From positions 486,957 through 550,956 of the forward strand of contig JACDOX010000018.1 in the NCBI GenBank assembly GCA_014549065.1: 64,000 nt of DNA, given 5' to 3'. This document shows positions 1-10,970 of this stretch, piece after piece. The notes under the pieces were generated by a model, which was given only the letters and a program-made list of their open reading frames with translations, was not told the origin of the DNA and ran no database searches. Position numbers and translations under genes: made by a program. Source of the DNA: Cardinalis cardinalis (lineage: Eukaryota; Chordata; Aves; Passeriformes; Cardinalidae). Within the stretch, counting starts at the first letter, position 1. Every line of letters starts with the position of its first letter.

Positions 1-3000
1 TCTACAAGTTCTGGAGTACATCAGTAAAAATCTTTAGGGTCAAGAATCAGTCAATCAGCCTGGAAAGAGTCCTAATTTGTTCAGGGGTCAAGTCTAAACA
101 ACCACAGTTACTTCAGGTTGCCTTTCCTACACAGCCTGTCGTCTTGGACTTGCAACCTGATTTCCTCTCTTGGATGGTGAATNGTGGCAACACTCAGTGC
201 TGCCTTCTTCTTTCAAAACAACTCCCCCTTAGCCTGCTTCCAGCCTCAGACAGTTAGAACAGTGCTTTTTTCTTTGCCATCTTGCATGACATTGTAAAAT
301 GTAAGAGCAAACNGAGATTAATTTTATTTTCTTTTAGTTTCCCCTCTGACAGATTCTATTGTATTTTAGATCCAAAACTTGTTCCTGCCTGTTTGTGAGA
401 GATGGTCTGTAACAGTAGCCTGTTTCCTCACAGGCCTTTCAGTTAGACTCCTGACTAGCTGCTCATACAAAGATGCTTTCAAAGGCCAGAGAAAGGTCTT
501 GGGTCATACCATCCTGAGATAAACAANATTTTTTGTTCACTTTCTTTTCTTAGTACTGCCACCAGTCATAGNAGTTGGAACGTTAATGTTTATAATTTCC
601 CTGCTGTTTCAAATCAAGAAAATCTGTCTTTATAAATTCTAAATTTTGTGAAAGTACTGGTCATTTTGGTTTTGCCTTATATGCTTATTTTTTAGGTTTA
701 GTTTTTTCTTTCTTTAGTTTTTCTTTCTTGGGGGATCCCAAATATCTTTTGACAGCATCTCTAATGAAGTAAATCAGTGTAGTACTATCGGTTTCATGGA
801 CCTAAGCCAATCTTCAGCTATTAGATAACTGGCTAAAGTTATTCTTAATCTGGGAGGCAATTTTATTATTTTCAGTTTTTCAGTATGGGATGATAAATTT
901 CTTTGGTTTAGTCTGCAGTTTGTTGATATAAGTGCTAAAAGAAAATAATACTAAAAAAATAAATACAACAAGGAAAAGTGTTGGGAATTGATCAAGCTTT
1001 GGATCATGCTTAAGCACAATTTCTTAGGTAAAATAAGCGAAATGAAGAAAAACCATGATATGCATTGCAACACTTCAGCAGTTTTTCTGAAGTGCTGTGA
1101 CATGNCACATGATGTTCTAAAGTGGTTTTTAACTCTTTCAGTGTAACTTTGCCTCAGGATAAAACATCCTTTTAACAGCCTGTGTAAGGAAAACGTGAAT
1201 GGCCTGTAGACGTGCCTGTAGGCTATGTGCTCTCTGTCACCTGCTGTATTACCCTGACTTTGAGAAACCTTTACTTCCTTACACTTTAAGGAATAGAACA
1301 TTTCTCTTTCACTTTGTCTACTAAGGAAAGCTGACTAGCCTTATTTTGATGTCCTGGGTTTTAACAGAACCCTTTTTTTTTTGGTCAGTTTCTTTGTTCT
1401 CAGATTATTGTAGGTAGATAAGAAATAAAAGGCAGTAACCATAAAAAAAAAGCCCTCTGTGTTTTGCTTTGGTTGGATTAAATTGTGCTACCTTTTAGCA
1501 CTGCCTTAGGTTTGAAATCAACACCAATAAAACTACCCTCACAGGCCTGTTCAGATGGTGTTATGATGCATCCCTGCCCAGCTCTCTATGCGTCAACTAA
1601 ATTAAATGTAAAATTAGTGAGGCTTATCATTTCCAGAAAAAAGGATTTTTCAGATTTTAATCTCTCCTAAAAGTTGTTATAGCTTCTAACTGACCCAATT
1701 AATCAAAATTATCATGTCTTATTTATTAGTAGGTTTCTAAAGACAGCACAGTTTTGTCATAATATTCTTTCATCTATTCACTGCTTAAGAAGCTGTTCCC
1801 AAAACACTTATCACTGGCTTAACCGTGATCGCAGAGAAGTAAGGAGAACCTTGCCAATTGTTTTCAAGAAAACCCCACTGTATTATTAAAGACTGAATAT
1901 GTTTCCCATTTTATATTGGCAATAAGCTAGTAAATAAANTCTGCACAAATATGTCTGTTTATATACAGATAAATGCATGTATATGTGTATGTGTGTATAT
2001 AGAGAAGGTCATTTTATATACAAAACAGAGAGGGAGGGAGAAAATTACTGTATGTCTTTTAAAACTATCACAGATTATGTGAGAGTGTACAACAAATCAA
2101 ATACTAAATAGAGAAATAGAGGAATAAGCCCTACTCTCTCTCTCAAGGATTCTGTACAAAAATTACCTTTCCCAGAGAAGCAGGTTAGTAAAATCCACTA
2201 ATTAATTGCATGTTTTTATAGCATCTAAGGTAACAAAGTATACATTCCTACATAACCCTTTTAGTGCTTCTGTAGTACATGCACTATAATGTTTCTGTAT
2301 ACTAAGCTGCTGACTTTCTACTTGCATACCCTTTTTCAGTTGAAATCTTATTCACTTGTCCTCATGTATCTGTACAAAAACCTCCAGTTAAATTATAAAT
2401 TCTTCAGAATGTGAGATGCTTGCCTTTTGCTGTCATCTCATGCTTGAGAAAGAATTGCTTCCAAAAAATTCTGTGAAATTTCTGGGTTTAGGCACAAAAA
2501 CATAGCTAATTTCAGCTGGATAAATTTCACTCAAACACAACAGAAATCACAGAAAGAAAAGTTTGTTTTCAAAACACACTTCTTCACAGAAACGCTGCGC
2601 TCTCTCTTCTCTAGAGTTAATTTTTTCTGTCCAAACCAGTAGATTGAAAGTCTACTTTCAAGACTCCTGTTTTTTCTTGAAGAGAAAATCTCTTAAATCC
2701 TTAGCCCTAGTGATTAATGCCACATGAACATTTTTACTGAAATACTCCCCTCTACCCTTTCCTTTAAATCTTGTGAAATCTCTTGTTGATACATTTGCTC
2801 CTCTGCAGAGCAGCAGCCCCTGAAGTGATGTCANGTGTTGGATGTTTCCTTCAAGCTATTAACACACCAGTGTGCAAATGACCAGAGAGGAAAAGGAAGG
2901 ACAAAATTGCAGACCAGAAAAAGAGGAAGAAATCTGAAGAGGGCTGAGCAATAATTTTATTTCACATCTTCATTACTCAGGAATGACCTCAGTCAGAAAA

Positions 3001-3774
3001 ATACAAAGGAGTAAACTACTGCAATGTCAGTTTGGTAGTCATCTGCACGATTCATTATTATTTAACATCTCTCAAGCTGTAGTGCTTTGTTTAATATAAC
3101 ACAGATATTTTATCTAGAACTGCTAAGGCACCACCAGATATATGANCTACATGCAACTGAGCTTTACAAGCAAAAGGTTTGCCTGGTGAATTTATTTCTA
3201 CACAATAACTGATAGAAAAATCTTTGAGGACAGATAGAAAGAATAAAGAACTTGAGCACAAGTTAGCTCAGCTTGTAAAATCTGTCTATAAATCACCTCA
3301 TTCAGAAAAACTAGCTGTTCAACAACACATTAAAGTTCAAAGATGCATCACATCTGAAACCCACAAAACAGCCCACTAATTTAGAATTTAAATTTTGATT
3401 TTTGGTGCTCTCCACCACTGTCAGCTCTAAATACATCAGCTATAAGCATGGGTCATAATGTGACTAAAATTAGTAGTAATCAAACATGTCCAAAAGTGCA
3501 GTAGTTTCACATTAATTCTAGATCTCAGCTCTCAAACATGTAAAAGTATTCCTTTCTTGGTTCTCCCATTACCTTACTGGGGACATAGGAACAAGGCATG
3601 AATTTTTTCTATGGAAATTATAATGTTCAGTGTAAGGAGATGTCTTATAACTAACTTCTAATATAANTTGAAGTTTAGATTCTCCTGCATCCTTGCCAAC
3701 ACTAATAATGCTGCCTCTTCAGGAGCTCCTCACTCCAGGTACTATTGTTGTACTCACAAAAATTATTCATACCT
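1..3774. other. Unique AT-rich noncoding sequence
   Basis: No gene, RNA gene or recognisable transposon seen. The longest open frame is 116 codons on the minus strand (951-1301). It contains an ambiguous base, has no domain resemblance, and lies in AT-rich DNA where such lengths arise by chance. There is one alternating purine-pyrimidine run near 1973-2001 and a short GA-rich patch just after it. Heavily decayed repeats could be present below the level I can recognise by eye. Confidence 0.6.
1973..2001. repeat. Alternating purine-pyrimidine run (TG/TA)
   Basis: Twenty-nine consecutive bases alternate purine and pyrimidine, a mix of TG and TA steps. This is a degenerate (TG)n/(TA)n microsatellite. 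Such tracts tend to vary in length between individuals and can adopt left-handed helix under supercoiling; the latter is family knowledge, not shown here. A GA-rich segment with GAGAGGGAGGGAG follows about 25 bases downstream. Confidence 0.75.
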
Positions 3775-3997
3775 GCATAAGTATTTCAAATATTGAAATC
3801 ATTTTACAAACACGTACTGAGTTAGAATCATAGACTGAGCCTTGTAAGGCTTATCATCCTCATTTTAAAACAGTAGAGGTGAAATTACTTGCTCAAGGCC
3901 ATGACATAATTTGGCGGGCAGAACTGGGATTAGAGCACAGGCTTTCATGCCTCACACCTCATTACTGCACATCCTTCTGTCTCTCAGGTTGTGAAAC
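3775..3997 (-). mobile_element. Ancient MIR/CORE-type SINE, reverse orientation
   Basis: Read on the plus strand this segment has the order expected of a reverse-complemented MIR-like SINE. First comes CCTCATTTTA, which corresponds to the 'TAAAATGGGG' block. Then come ACTTGCTCAAGGCCATGACA, matching the 'TTGGGCAAGT' core, and CAGAACTGGGATTAGAGCAC, matching the promoter-proximal 'GAATCCCGGCTCTGCCAC' region. The order and spacing of these blocks, not one word match, make the call. It is heavily diverged, as expected for an element that stopped moving long before modern birds. The exact ends are uncertain by tens of bases. It could belong to a related amniote CORE-SINE rather than MIR itself. Confidence 0.75.
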
Positions 3998-4959
3998 CAG
4001 GAAGGTTTTGGCAATAGATTTCCGATGTACTTCATGTTGGCATGTTTAGATGAGGTGTCAGAATGAAAGCTGGTCCACACTGGGTGACCATTATTAATGC
4101 CTGTTCACTCTCCAGCAGGGTTTGAACTCAGCTCCAAATTTACCCCTCCTTTGGCTATATTCCCTGCCTCAGCAATAGCCATACTTGCACTGATGCCACT
4201 ACCTTAGGGGTTGATGAAGATCTTCAGGACTCTTACCCATGAGAGGTGCTATGTAAATCTAAAAATAATGCCATTTTTGGCGCTGAACCCTTTTCATTCT
4301 GGACTCTTTGGTATTATGATATTACTCTATGATATTAATGGTGTTTCCATGAACATTTTCCTTTGTTACCAGTTCTACTCTCTGTCAAATAGATTGGTTA
4401 TTAAATGGACCTATCTCTATAGAAAGGCAAAACAGAAGTAAATCTATCCTGCTGCTATTAATATGCTATTAAAAACGTATTTGAATCAGTGTTACCTTTT
4501 TGCTGCAAATCTGTACACAGAAACAAAAAAATGTTTGCAGTATCTTAAGGCATGTGGGAGATGCACCTGTGTTGCTAATTCCCAAACAGTCAAATTGCTC
4601 AGTAATAAAGTGTTTNTGTAATGTAGCTTTTTTTTTTAATGGTGATTTTGAACAAATGCATTTTCATTATGTCTGAATTTCATTTGATGTGTTTTTACAA
4701 TACATGTTTGTGGTGTATCATTCCAGAAAGAAAGTAAGCTCCATCTAAAATCGCATTTGATTATAAGAGTGTATCCTCATACATATCTAATAAACAAATA
4801 AACAAATCAGTTTGATCTGTTATGCAGATAACACTGATATGTAAAATATGTTCAGGAACTAAAAANGCATTTTCTGTGCAGAAGTTTTCCTTGTAGAATG
4901 CACAGTGAATTTATGTGAACTGTATACAGCACTGAGACTCTTTTATGTAGCCTGTTTCC
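3998..4959. other. Unique noncoding sequence
   Basis: No gene or recognisable repeat seen. A 76-codon plus-strand open frame (4211-4441) has no domain resemblance and is treated as chance. Confidence 0.6.
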
Positions 4960-5320
4960 CTGGCTGATAGCTAAAAGAGGTTAGGCTGAATCTCAGTGGA
5001 TCAATTAACAGAGGGACCTGTCCTTCAACAGAAGAAGATCTATTTCAGGATTTGCATATCACTGAAAAAAATTACAAAGCTGAGATAAATACAAGCCCGA
5101 TAATAACTCACTGCAGGCTTGGCTTCATTCCTAGATTTCCTTGGCTGTTTGTCCTAATAAAGTGTCTCCATGGCACTTAGGGCAGGAAGGTTATTAGTAG
5201 CTGTCAATCAAAAGAAGGAGTATGCATCGACAGGAGGAGAAAGAGAAGAGAGGTGACATTCATCCTCTTTTCTCACTTATATTGGGTATAAAAGTCATTC
5301 AGAGCAAGCGGTTAAAAAGG
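4960..5320. promoter_or_regulatory. Possible regulatory block: POU octamer and PBX-MEIS motif
   Basis: Two exact developmental transcription factor motifs lie about 150 bp apart in nonrepetitive sequence. ATTTGCAT, the POU-family octamer, is at 5050-5057. CTGTCAATCA, the reverse complement of the PBX-MEIS decamer TGATTGACAG, is at 5201-5210. Both motifs are short and can occur by chance, though an exact decamer is expected by chance only rarely in 64 kb. The boundaries given are only my view of the less AT-biased surrounding sequence. Whether the block is conserved in other birds is the decisive test and cannot be seen here. Confidence 0.3.
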
Positions 5321-6269
5321 GACAGGTCCCTCTTCATCCCCCGTGGAAAAGAAGAAGGTGGTAAAAAAACCTAACCAACATACCTGCCTTGGTTACCAAC
5401 AATTTAATAATAGTGTGGAATACATCAGTCACTTCTCTTTAGCTTATTAATGCTGGGGGTGTTTATTAATGCCAAGGGATGTGAAGGACNTAGACACAAA
5501 GAGCAGGATAAAGACTCCTGACAAACTCTTCTGGTTGATATTTTAGTATGAAAAAATGAAAACTTTAAGCAGCTCCAGTTTATGATAAAAACTTAAGTGN
5601 TGTATCAGGAAGCAGTATATTTATTTCACCTTTAAGCTAACATGGTTGTGGCAATGAACACCTTTAGAAAGCTAGTAACAACACAGAATGCACATTTATT
5701 TCCTATCTCATTTAAATCAAATTCCATGATCTAACTTTACCAAGTTGAAACTCAGAACTGATCTATACACCAATTAATTAATACTTTAAAGGTCTTTAAT
5801 TTACTGTACCACTTTCTTAATTAAAGTATATCTGCTGCTAGAGCACATCATGTCTATATATGCATATTTTCATAAGTAACAGAGTCCATAGAGTGCTAAT
5901 TGATATCCTGGTCTCCAGACAATACTTTACTAAATGAAATGACAATTATAACCAATTAAAATTCACTTTACATACCACTTCACCTATTTTGTATGTATTA
6001 TGCATGAAGACAGAGAGTACATTGCCTCGCTGCTCAGGATTTGTGTGCGTCTGTGCAACTGATGGACAGCTCTAAGGTATTCCTTTTAGCAAGCTCTTTA
6101 CCAAGGGTCATTTTTCAGGCTCATCTAAAACCTATACTTTGCTGTTACATAGATCCCTCAGTTAATAAAAGCTATTAATTTCTTTGTGAGGATTTTATTA
6201 TTATTGTTATTATTATTATTTCCTTTGACAAATGTGTGTCAAATTTGCACTTACACCTTCAGCTTGCTA
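5321..6269. other. Unique AT-rich noncoding sequence
   Basis: No gene or recognisable transposon. It contains a short (ATT)n tract near 6193-6221, annotated separately. Confidence 0.6.
6193..6221. repeat. (ATT)n microsatellite
   Basis: Repeated ATT/TTA triplets with one G interruption, about 29 bases. A simple sequence repeat with no other visible role. Confidence 0.8.
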
Positions 6270-6860
6270 TTAAAAAAAGGTTTTTAAAATAGCACCATGC
6301 CTAATTAGGAAAGCTAAACTTCTCTCAGACACATTGTGTGCGACATATAAATGGCACAGCACTGCACACCTACTGAGGGGAGTGTGGGAGTAACGCAGAG
6401 GAATGAAGTCAGTGGGAGATGAGAGTGTTTGGAACAAGCACCTCAAGCTTGAGAGCACATGGCTAAAAAGAGACATTACACATTTCATGCAAGAAGGAGC
6501 CGCTCCCAGTATTCCACTGAATACTGAAACTCTTGGTTTTGCAACCTGCTGTAGCAGAGCAAGGACTGTCTCAGCTGGGGCTGTCACTCTCTGACCTAAT
6601 TNCATGCCTGTGGTGGGAAGCAGACATTTTTCTGCTAGCTGAGGTGGGACCTGCCCTTTGATGTGCACCTTCTGCAACAGGGCCAGGTCCCAGTAGCACT
6701 TAGATGTAATCTGCTGCATGGGGAGGTCTTGCAGACCTGCCCTCCAGGCAGTGCCTACAGCTCCAGTGCAGTTCCACCTCTCCAAGCCAGTCCTGGAGCA
6801 GCACATGGAACTCACTGCATTGGTGCCACTGCCAGGTAATCCCAGCACTTTTGTAAGCAA
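6270..6860 (-). other. GC-richer patch with 196-codon open frame, coding status unproven
   Basis: This is the longest open frame in the window, on the minus strand, with one ambiguous base inside. Its surroundings are visibly more GC-rich than the neighbouring DNA, which alone makes stop codons rarer. The translation has scattered cysteines and leucines, no signal peptide I would defend, and no domain I recognise. A 75-codon minus-strand frame (6700-6927) and a 63-codon plus-strand frame (6403-6594) overlap it. That is typical of stop-poor noncoding sequence. It could be a decayed retroelement, a noncoding RNA exon or plain unique DNA. I do not call it a gene. Confidence 0.25.
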
Positions 6861-6927
6861 GGAGTAAATTTACATTTTGGGAGTTTCTCGAGTAAAACCC
6901 ACAAGTTATAAAAAAAGGAGTGAACAA

Positions 6928-7850
6928 TATTAAAGCTCATATACTCCACAAGTCTCTACCTCTCTATTCCCTTTATTCCACTTTTTCTTTNGCGCATATA
7001 CACTCAGGAAAGGCCATGCTCCTGGTATGAGAAGAGGAAAAGCAAAATAAATGGAGACATGGGCCTTAAAATACTAAAAAAAAAATTATAGTTAGAATAT
7101 GGACGTTTTTATTGAGGTAGTTTCCAAAAAAACCCAAACACCTAATTTGTCTTCCATCCCTCCAGTACAGTCATGCGAGCCTGTAGGTACTTTTCAGGCC
7201 GACCTGTGTTATCTCCCTCAATCCAACCAGCTGAGTAAACTTCTACATTCATGCAGTGAATAGCACCAAGTAAAGAAACCTTTNTCCTACCTTTTACATC
7301 TTCCCTGTTCACTCAATGAATCATTCTGAATGCTAGATGAAGTAAAAACCACAGAGCCAGATCACCTCCTCCTGTTATCACAAGCAGAGGAGAAGGCTTA
7401 AGGAATGGTGTAGGTCGTTCCCACACATTTTTTTGAAGATCTTATGTGATTGCTACCCTGTCACAGGGATGGGGTTTGTTTTCTGAGGGGNAGGTCATGA
7501 AGCCTTTTAAACATGTTGTTTATTTGTGTAAAAAGTGGCATCCAACGTGTAACTATCAGCTTCAAACAGACTCCCCNAAAGTGTCGATCTAGAAGCTGTA
7601 CATGTGGGCTATGTTTTCTAAGTCCCTCAGGATCAAGAAGGAGAATATTACCTGTCCTTCTCCCTTTTTCTTTGTTCTCTTTACCCAGTCCACCTCAGTT
7701 CCCTTCAAACTGCCACAACTCCACATCAATTTTCTCCCATGACAACTCGCTCATGGGAAACACCTCTAGGCTCAGGACCAGAGCAGGAGTGGTGCTGCAG
7801 GACTTTGTGAATTGCTCTCTGATAGCCAGGGCAAATTAATTCATTTGTGT
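6928..7850. other. Unique noncoding sequence
   Basis: No gene or recognisable repeat. A 108-codon plus-strand frame (7513-7839) lies in a pyrimidine-rich stretch and contains an ambiguous base; the frame reads through low-complexity Ser/Pro/Leu codons and is treated as chance. Confidence 0.55.
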
Positions 7851-7874
7851 AGAAGGATCCCTCTGGATCCTTCT
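7851..7874. repeat. Perfect 10-bp hairpin
   Basis: AGAAGGATCC and its exact reverse complement GGATCCTTCT are separated by the four bases CTCT. No T-run or other terminator context applies in a vertebrate genome. Its role, if any, is unknown. Confidence 0.8.
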
Positions 7875-10860
7875 CTTTCAAGAAGAAACAAAATANGAGA
7901 GGAAAAGACTTGTAGCAAAGGAACTTGGGATGTTGAGACTTTTTTTTTTTTTTTTTGAGGAGTGGAAGACTGTGGTTTTTTGTTTGTTTATGGGTTTGTT
8001 TTATTGCAGGTCTGTTTTGTGTTTATGAAATTGCAATTGCTGAAATTAGGATATTGGCATTATCTTGAGCTACCTACTTTTTTATCACAGGGCAGGCTAA
8101 AGTCAACAAAAGTGCAAAATATGACTGCAAGTGTTTTCCACAAGAACAGCTCTGTGGCAGCAGGACATATCTAAGCATAGCTACAATAGGCGACATTTGA
8201 GGCTTGAGGCACATTTTCTTCATACTGAATGTCCAATGATTTCCCTGTCAGTACTTGTTTTCATTCTTGTAATAGATTAAAAGAAAGTTACAAGCAATAA
8301 GTAACAGTTTCTCATTTTAATATGTGATCCCAATTAATAAAATCTCTAAATTTCAGTTAGACACAAAGTAGGGAAGATGTGATGTGCATTTACCACTGTT
8401 TGGTTTTGGTTGGTTTTTTTTTTAATTTAATATGTTATAAAATATCCTTTGCTTTTTAGATGGAGAAAGGCTTATTGGTGTTTCTGGAAATTAAAACAAA
8501 ATATGCAGTTCACTGCTGTCTGAGTGTCTTAGACTGGAGTCTCTCTATTGAAACTCTAGTACTCTTATGCCAGCTGGGGAGGCAGCCTATTGACTGCAGG
8601 AGCAGCACATCAAAACTGAGTTTATTTAATCCACTACCAGGCCCAACTTTGTTCTGGTATTTGTAAATAAAATTTTTACTTCTCTTTAGACTTAAATTCG
8701 AAATTTGTTTTTCAAAAGATTCAGATTATGGAACTGGGTAGTTCAAATAAGTTATTCAATATGGAGTACTGAAATATATGAAAGCTGCGTTCAATTCACT
8801 GCATTCTGAATGTATGATTTTATGAAAGCTGAAAGTGTCTTTGACTTTCTATTCGAAATGGAAGTAAGATATTCATGTAAAAATATATGAACTGTTAAGG
8901 GATAGTCAATCTACAAATATTCATGGCAGAATTTTTTTCTCATCTATTTAAGCATAGTTTAGGGGAAGAACAATTTTTTAAAGTCTGTTTAATGTGATTC
9001 ACTTGGAAACAGGAATCTTTCATTTAAAGAAAGGAGGAGGGGAAGACAGAAATGACAGCCAAGGGCTCAGGTTCTCATTTTAACATTGGCAAAAATGTGA
9101 ATAATGTTACTGTTTCAGAATTACTTCAGACAGCGTCTTTACACCAATATATTTTATTTAAAAGCAACTCCTTTATGTTCCTCTATCAAATAATACAAAT
9201 GCTATAATTTTTTTTGTTAATAATAAATGTAATGTTGATCTAGATTGAAAAATTAAATAGGATGAGATTTGTGTTGCCTCATAGAAATAATTTTAAATCT
9301 TATTTCTGATTTTCAAGAGTGTCTAGTTTTTAAATTTGTTTCATATGAAATATGGTGGACGTTTCTAAGATGCAAAAATAATTCCTGTATAACTTTATTT
9401 TGCAATTACCAAGATTGATTTTTCATTAAGTGCTTTTTTGTTGTTAGGTTTTTTTATTTTTTCATTTACAAAAGTTGTTTTGTGCAGTAAATGAAGTGCC
9501 AACGCAGACAAATGTAACCAACATTAAGCTAGCCAATAGAGTTCAACAAACTGCTCAGGTCATTAATATAATTTGTTTTGGCACTGTTACATTTCCTAGT
9601 GGTACTCTGTGTAGTTTGCTGGGCACATCAATTTGTTTTCAGCTATTGTGAAATTGGATATCCTGGCTTTCATCCAAAGCACCCTCTCAATTTGCATATC
9701 TTTGTTATCATTTCAGGTTCTCAGAACATACTGTGGACTATCACACCATCTGCACCAAGATCCTCACATCCAAACACAAATTAAAAATGAAACTGTAAAA
9801 TTTGCAAGGAAACAATACAGACCTTTTATCTCATTCTCCCTCTGTTCATTTTCAAAAGAGAAACTTGCTTGTAGCCAAGCATAGCAAAAAAGGCTTTTAT
9901 TAATTGGACTGGCATCAAGCATGCATACATAAAATTGTTTATTTTTTCCCTATAAAGGGGTTGCCTGACATAAAAGGGTCTTTGAAGATGACATTCAGAT
10001 TTTGACATTTGCATGATATTGTATAAATATCAGAGGTAGGAGACTTTTCTGACAAACCAGATGGGTCAAAAAAAGCATTTCCAGAGATAGATATTAGTCT
10101 TTTACTTAAAGGATATTAGCTTCTCCTCAAAGCTGTGAATTATTAGGCAGTAAAAACAAACATATTTTTCTCAAACCATGGCTTATTTAATTCTTTTCAA
10201 TCCAAGTAAGCCAGGCTTGGGGAAAATATAAAATAATGTCATTACTTTTGAGGGGGGTTTTGTAATTCAATTAAGATNACAGAATATAATTGAATCTTGT
10301 CTTTTGAGTGTCACAGAGATTAAATCTTATTGCTGAATTTACTGCTTCTTGACGGAGCTAATCTCAATTTTAAGCATAGACTCTGAGTGTTTTTTGAAAT
10401 ACAAAAAGGCACTTTAGGCCTTAATTCATCAATATCAGAATTATGCAGAGAAAGATTCTTCCTTTTAGCTTCATTCTCTCATAAGCTTTGATAGAAACCC
10501 ACAGTTTCTGTTTTTATCAAGGATGCCAGAGGTGAGTTAGGAAAGAAAAAATCTGCAAACCTATAATAATTGTAGAGGCACTTAGTAGGGAGGTTTGCTG
10601 ACTGTGTACTTCAGCAAAGATTTCAAATGAGGGAAGACGGAACCTCCTCCTTTTGATCATGGGAAGGAATAGCAAAAATCTGATTATATATGTTGACCTT
10701 TCCTTATCAACAAAGAATCAGCTACTGTCAGCAAGCAGTGCACAGGAGCTAGCTGGTTTCATGGTGCAGGTNGGGAGAATGACCTGAGCACTTTCTCTGA
10801 GCTCGTGGCTTTTGATGATGTGTTGCCATGCTGTTCAAAAACTCCATGGTGTGAACCTAC
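7875..10860. other. Unique AT-rich noncoding sequence with a T17 run
   Basis: No gene or recognisable transposon. A run of 17 T lies at 7940-7956. Sequence to its right does not look like a retroposed transcript, so I do not read it as a reversed poly(A) tail. Open frames here reach 83 codons at most and overlap each other. Confidence 0.6.
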
Positions 10861-10970
10861 AGTGAAAGGAAGAGAAAGGAAGCAAGGAAGANAGGAAGGG
10901 AAGAGGTAGGAAGGGGGAGAAAATGAAGAATGGAGATGAAGAGAGAGAGGAGGAAAGGAAGCAGAAAGCA
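10861..10970. repeat. Purine-rich (GA) low-complexity tract
   Basis: About 110 bases made almost wholly of A and G on the plus strand, as AGG, GAA and GGAAG units, with a few isolated T or C interruptions. A 70-codon minus-strand open frame across it is a product of the base bias. Such tracts can form triplex structures in other genomes; nothing here shows that they do. Confidence 0.8.

Noticed and set aside
951..1301. 116-codon minus-strand open frame
   Set aside because: No recognised domain, an ambiguous codon, and AT-rich DNA in which such a length is unremarkable.
3825..3840. AATCATAGACTGAG as a CR1 tail
   Set aside because: It sits within the reverse MIR-like element and is not followed by CR1 3' blocks.
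7940..7956. T17 run as the reversed poly(A) tail of a retroposed gene
   Set aside because: Adjacent sequence shows no transcript-like or coding content and no polyadenylation signal at the expected distance; processed pseudogenes are also rare in birds.
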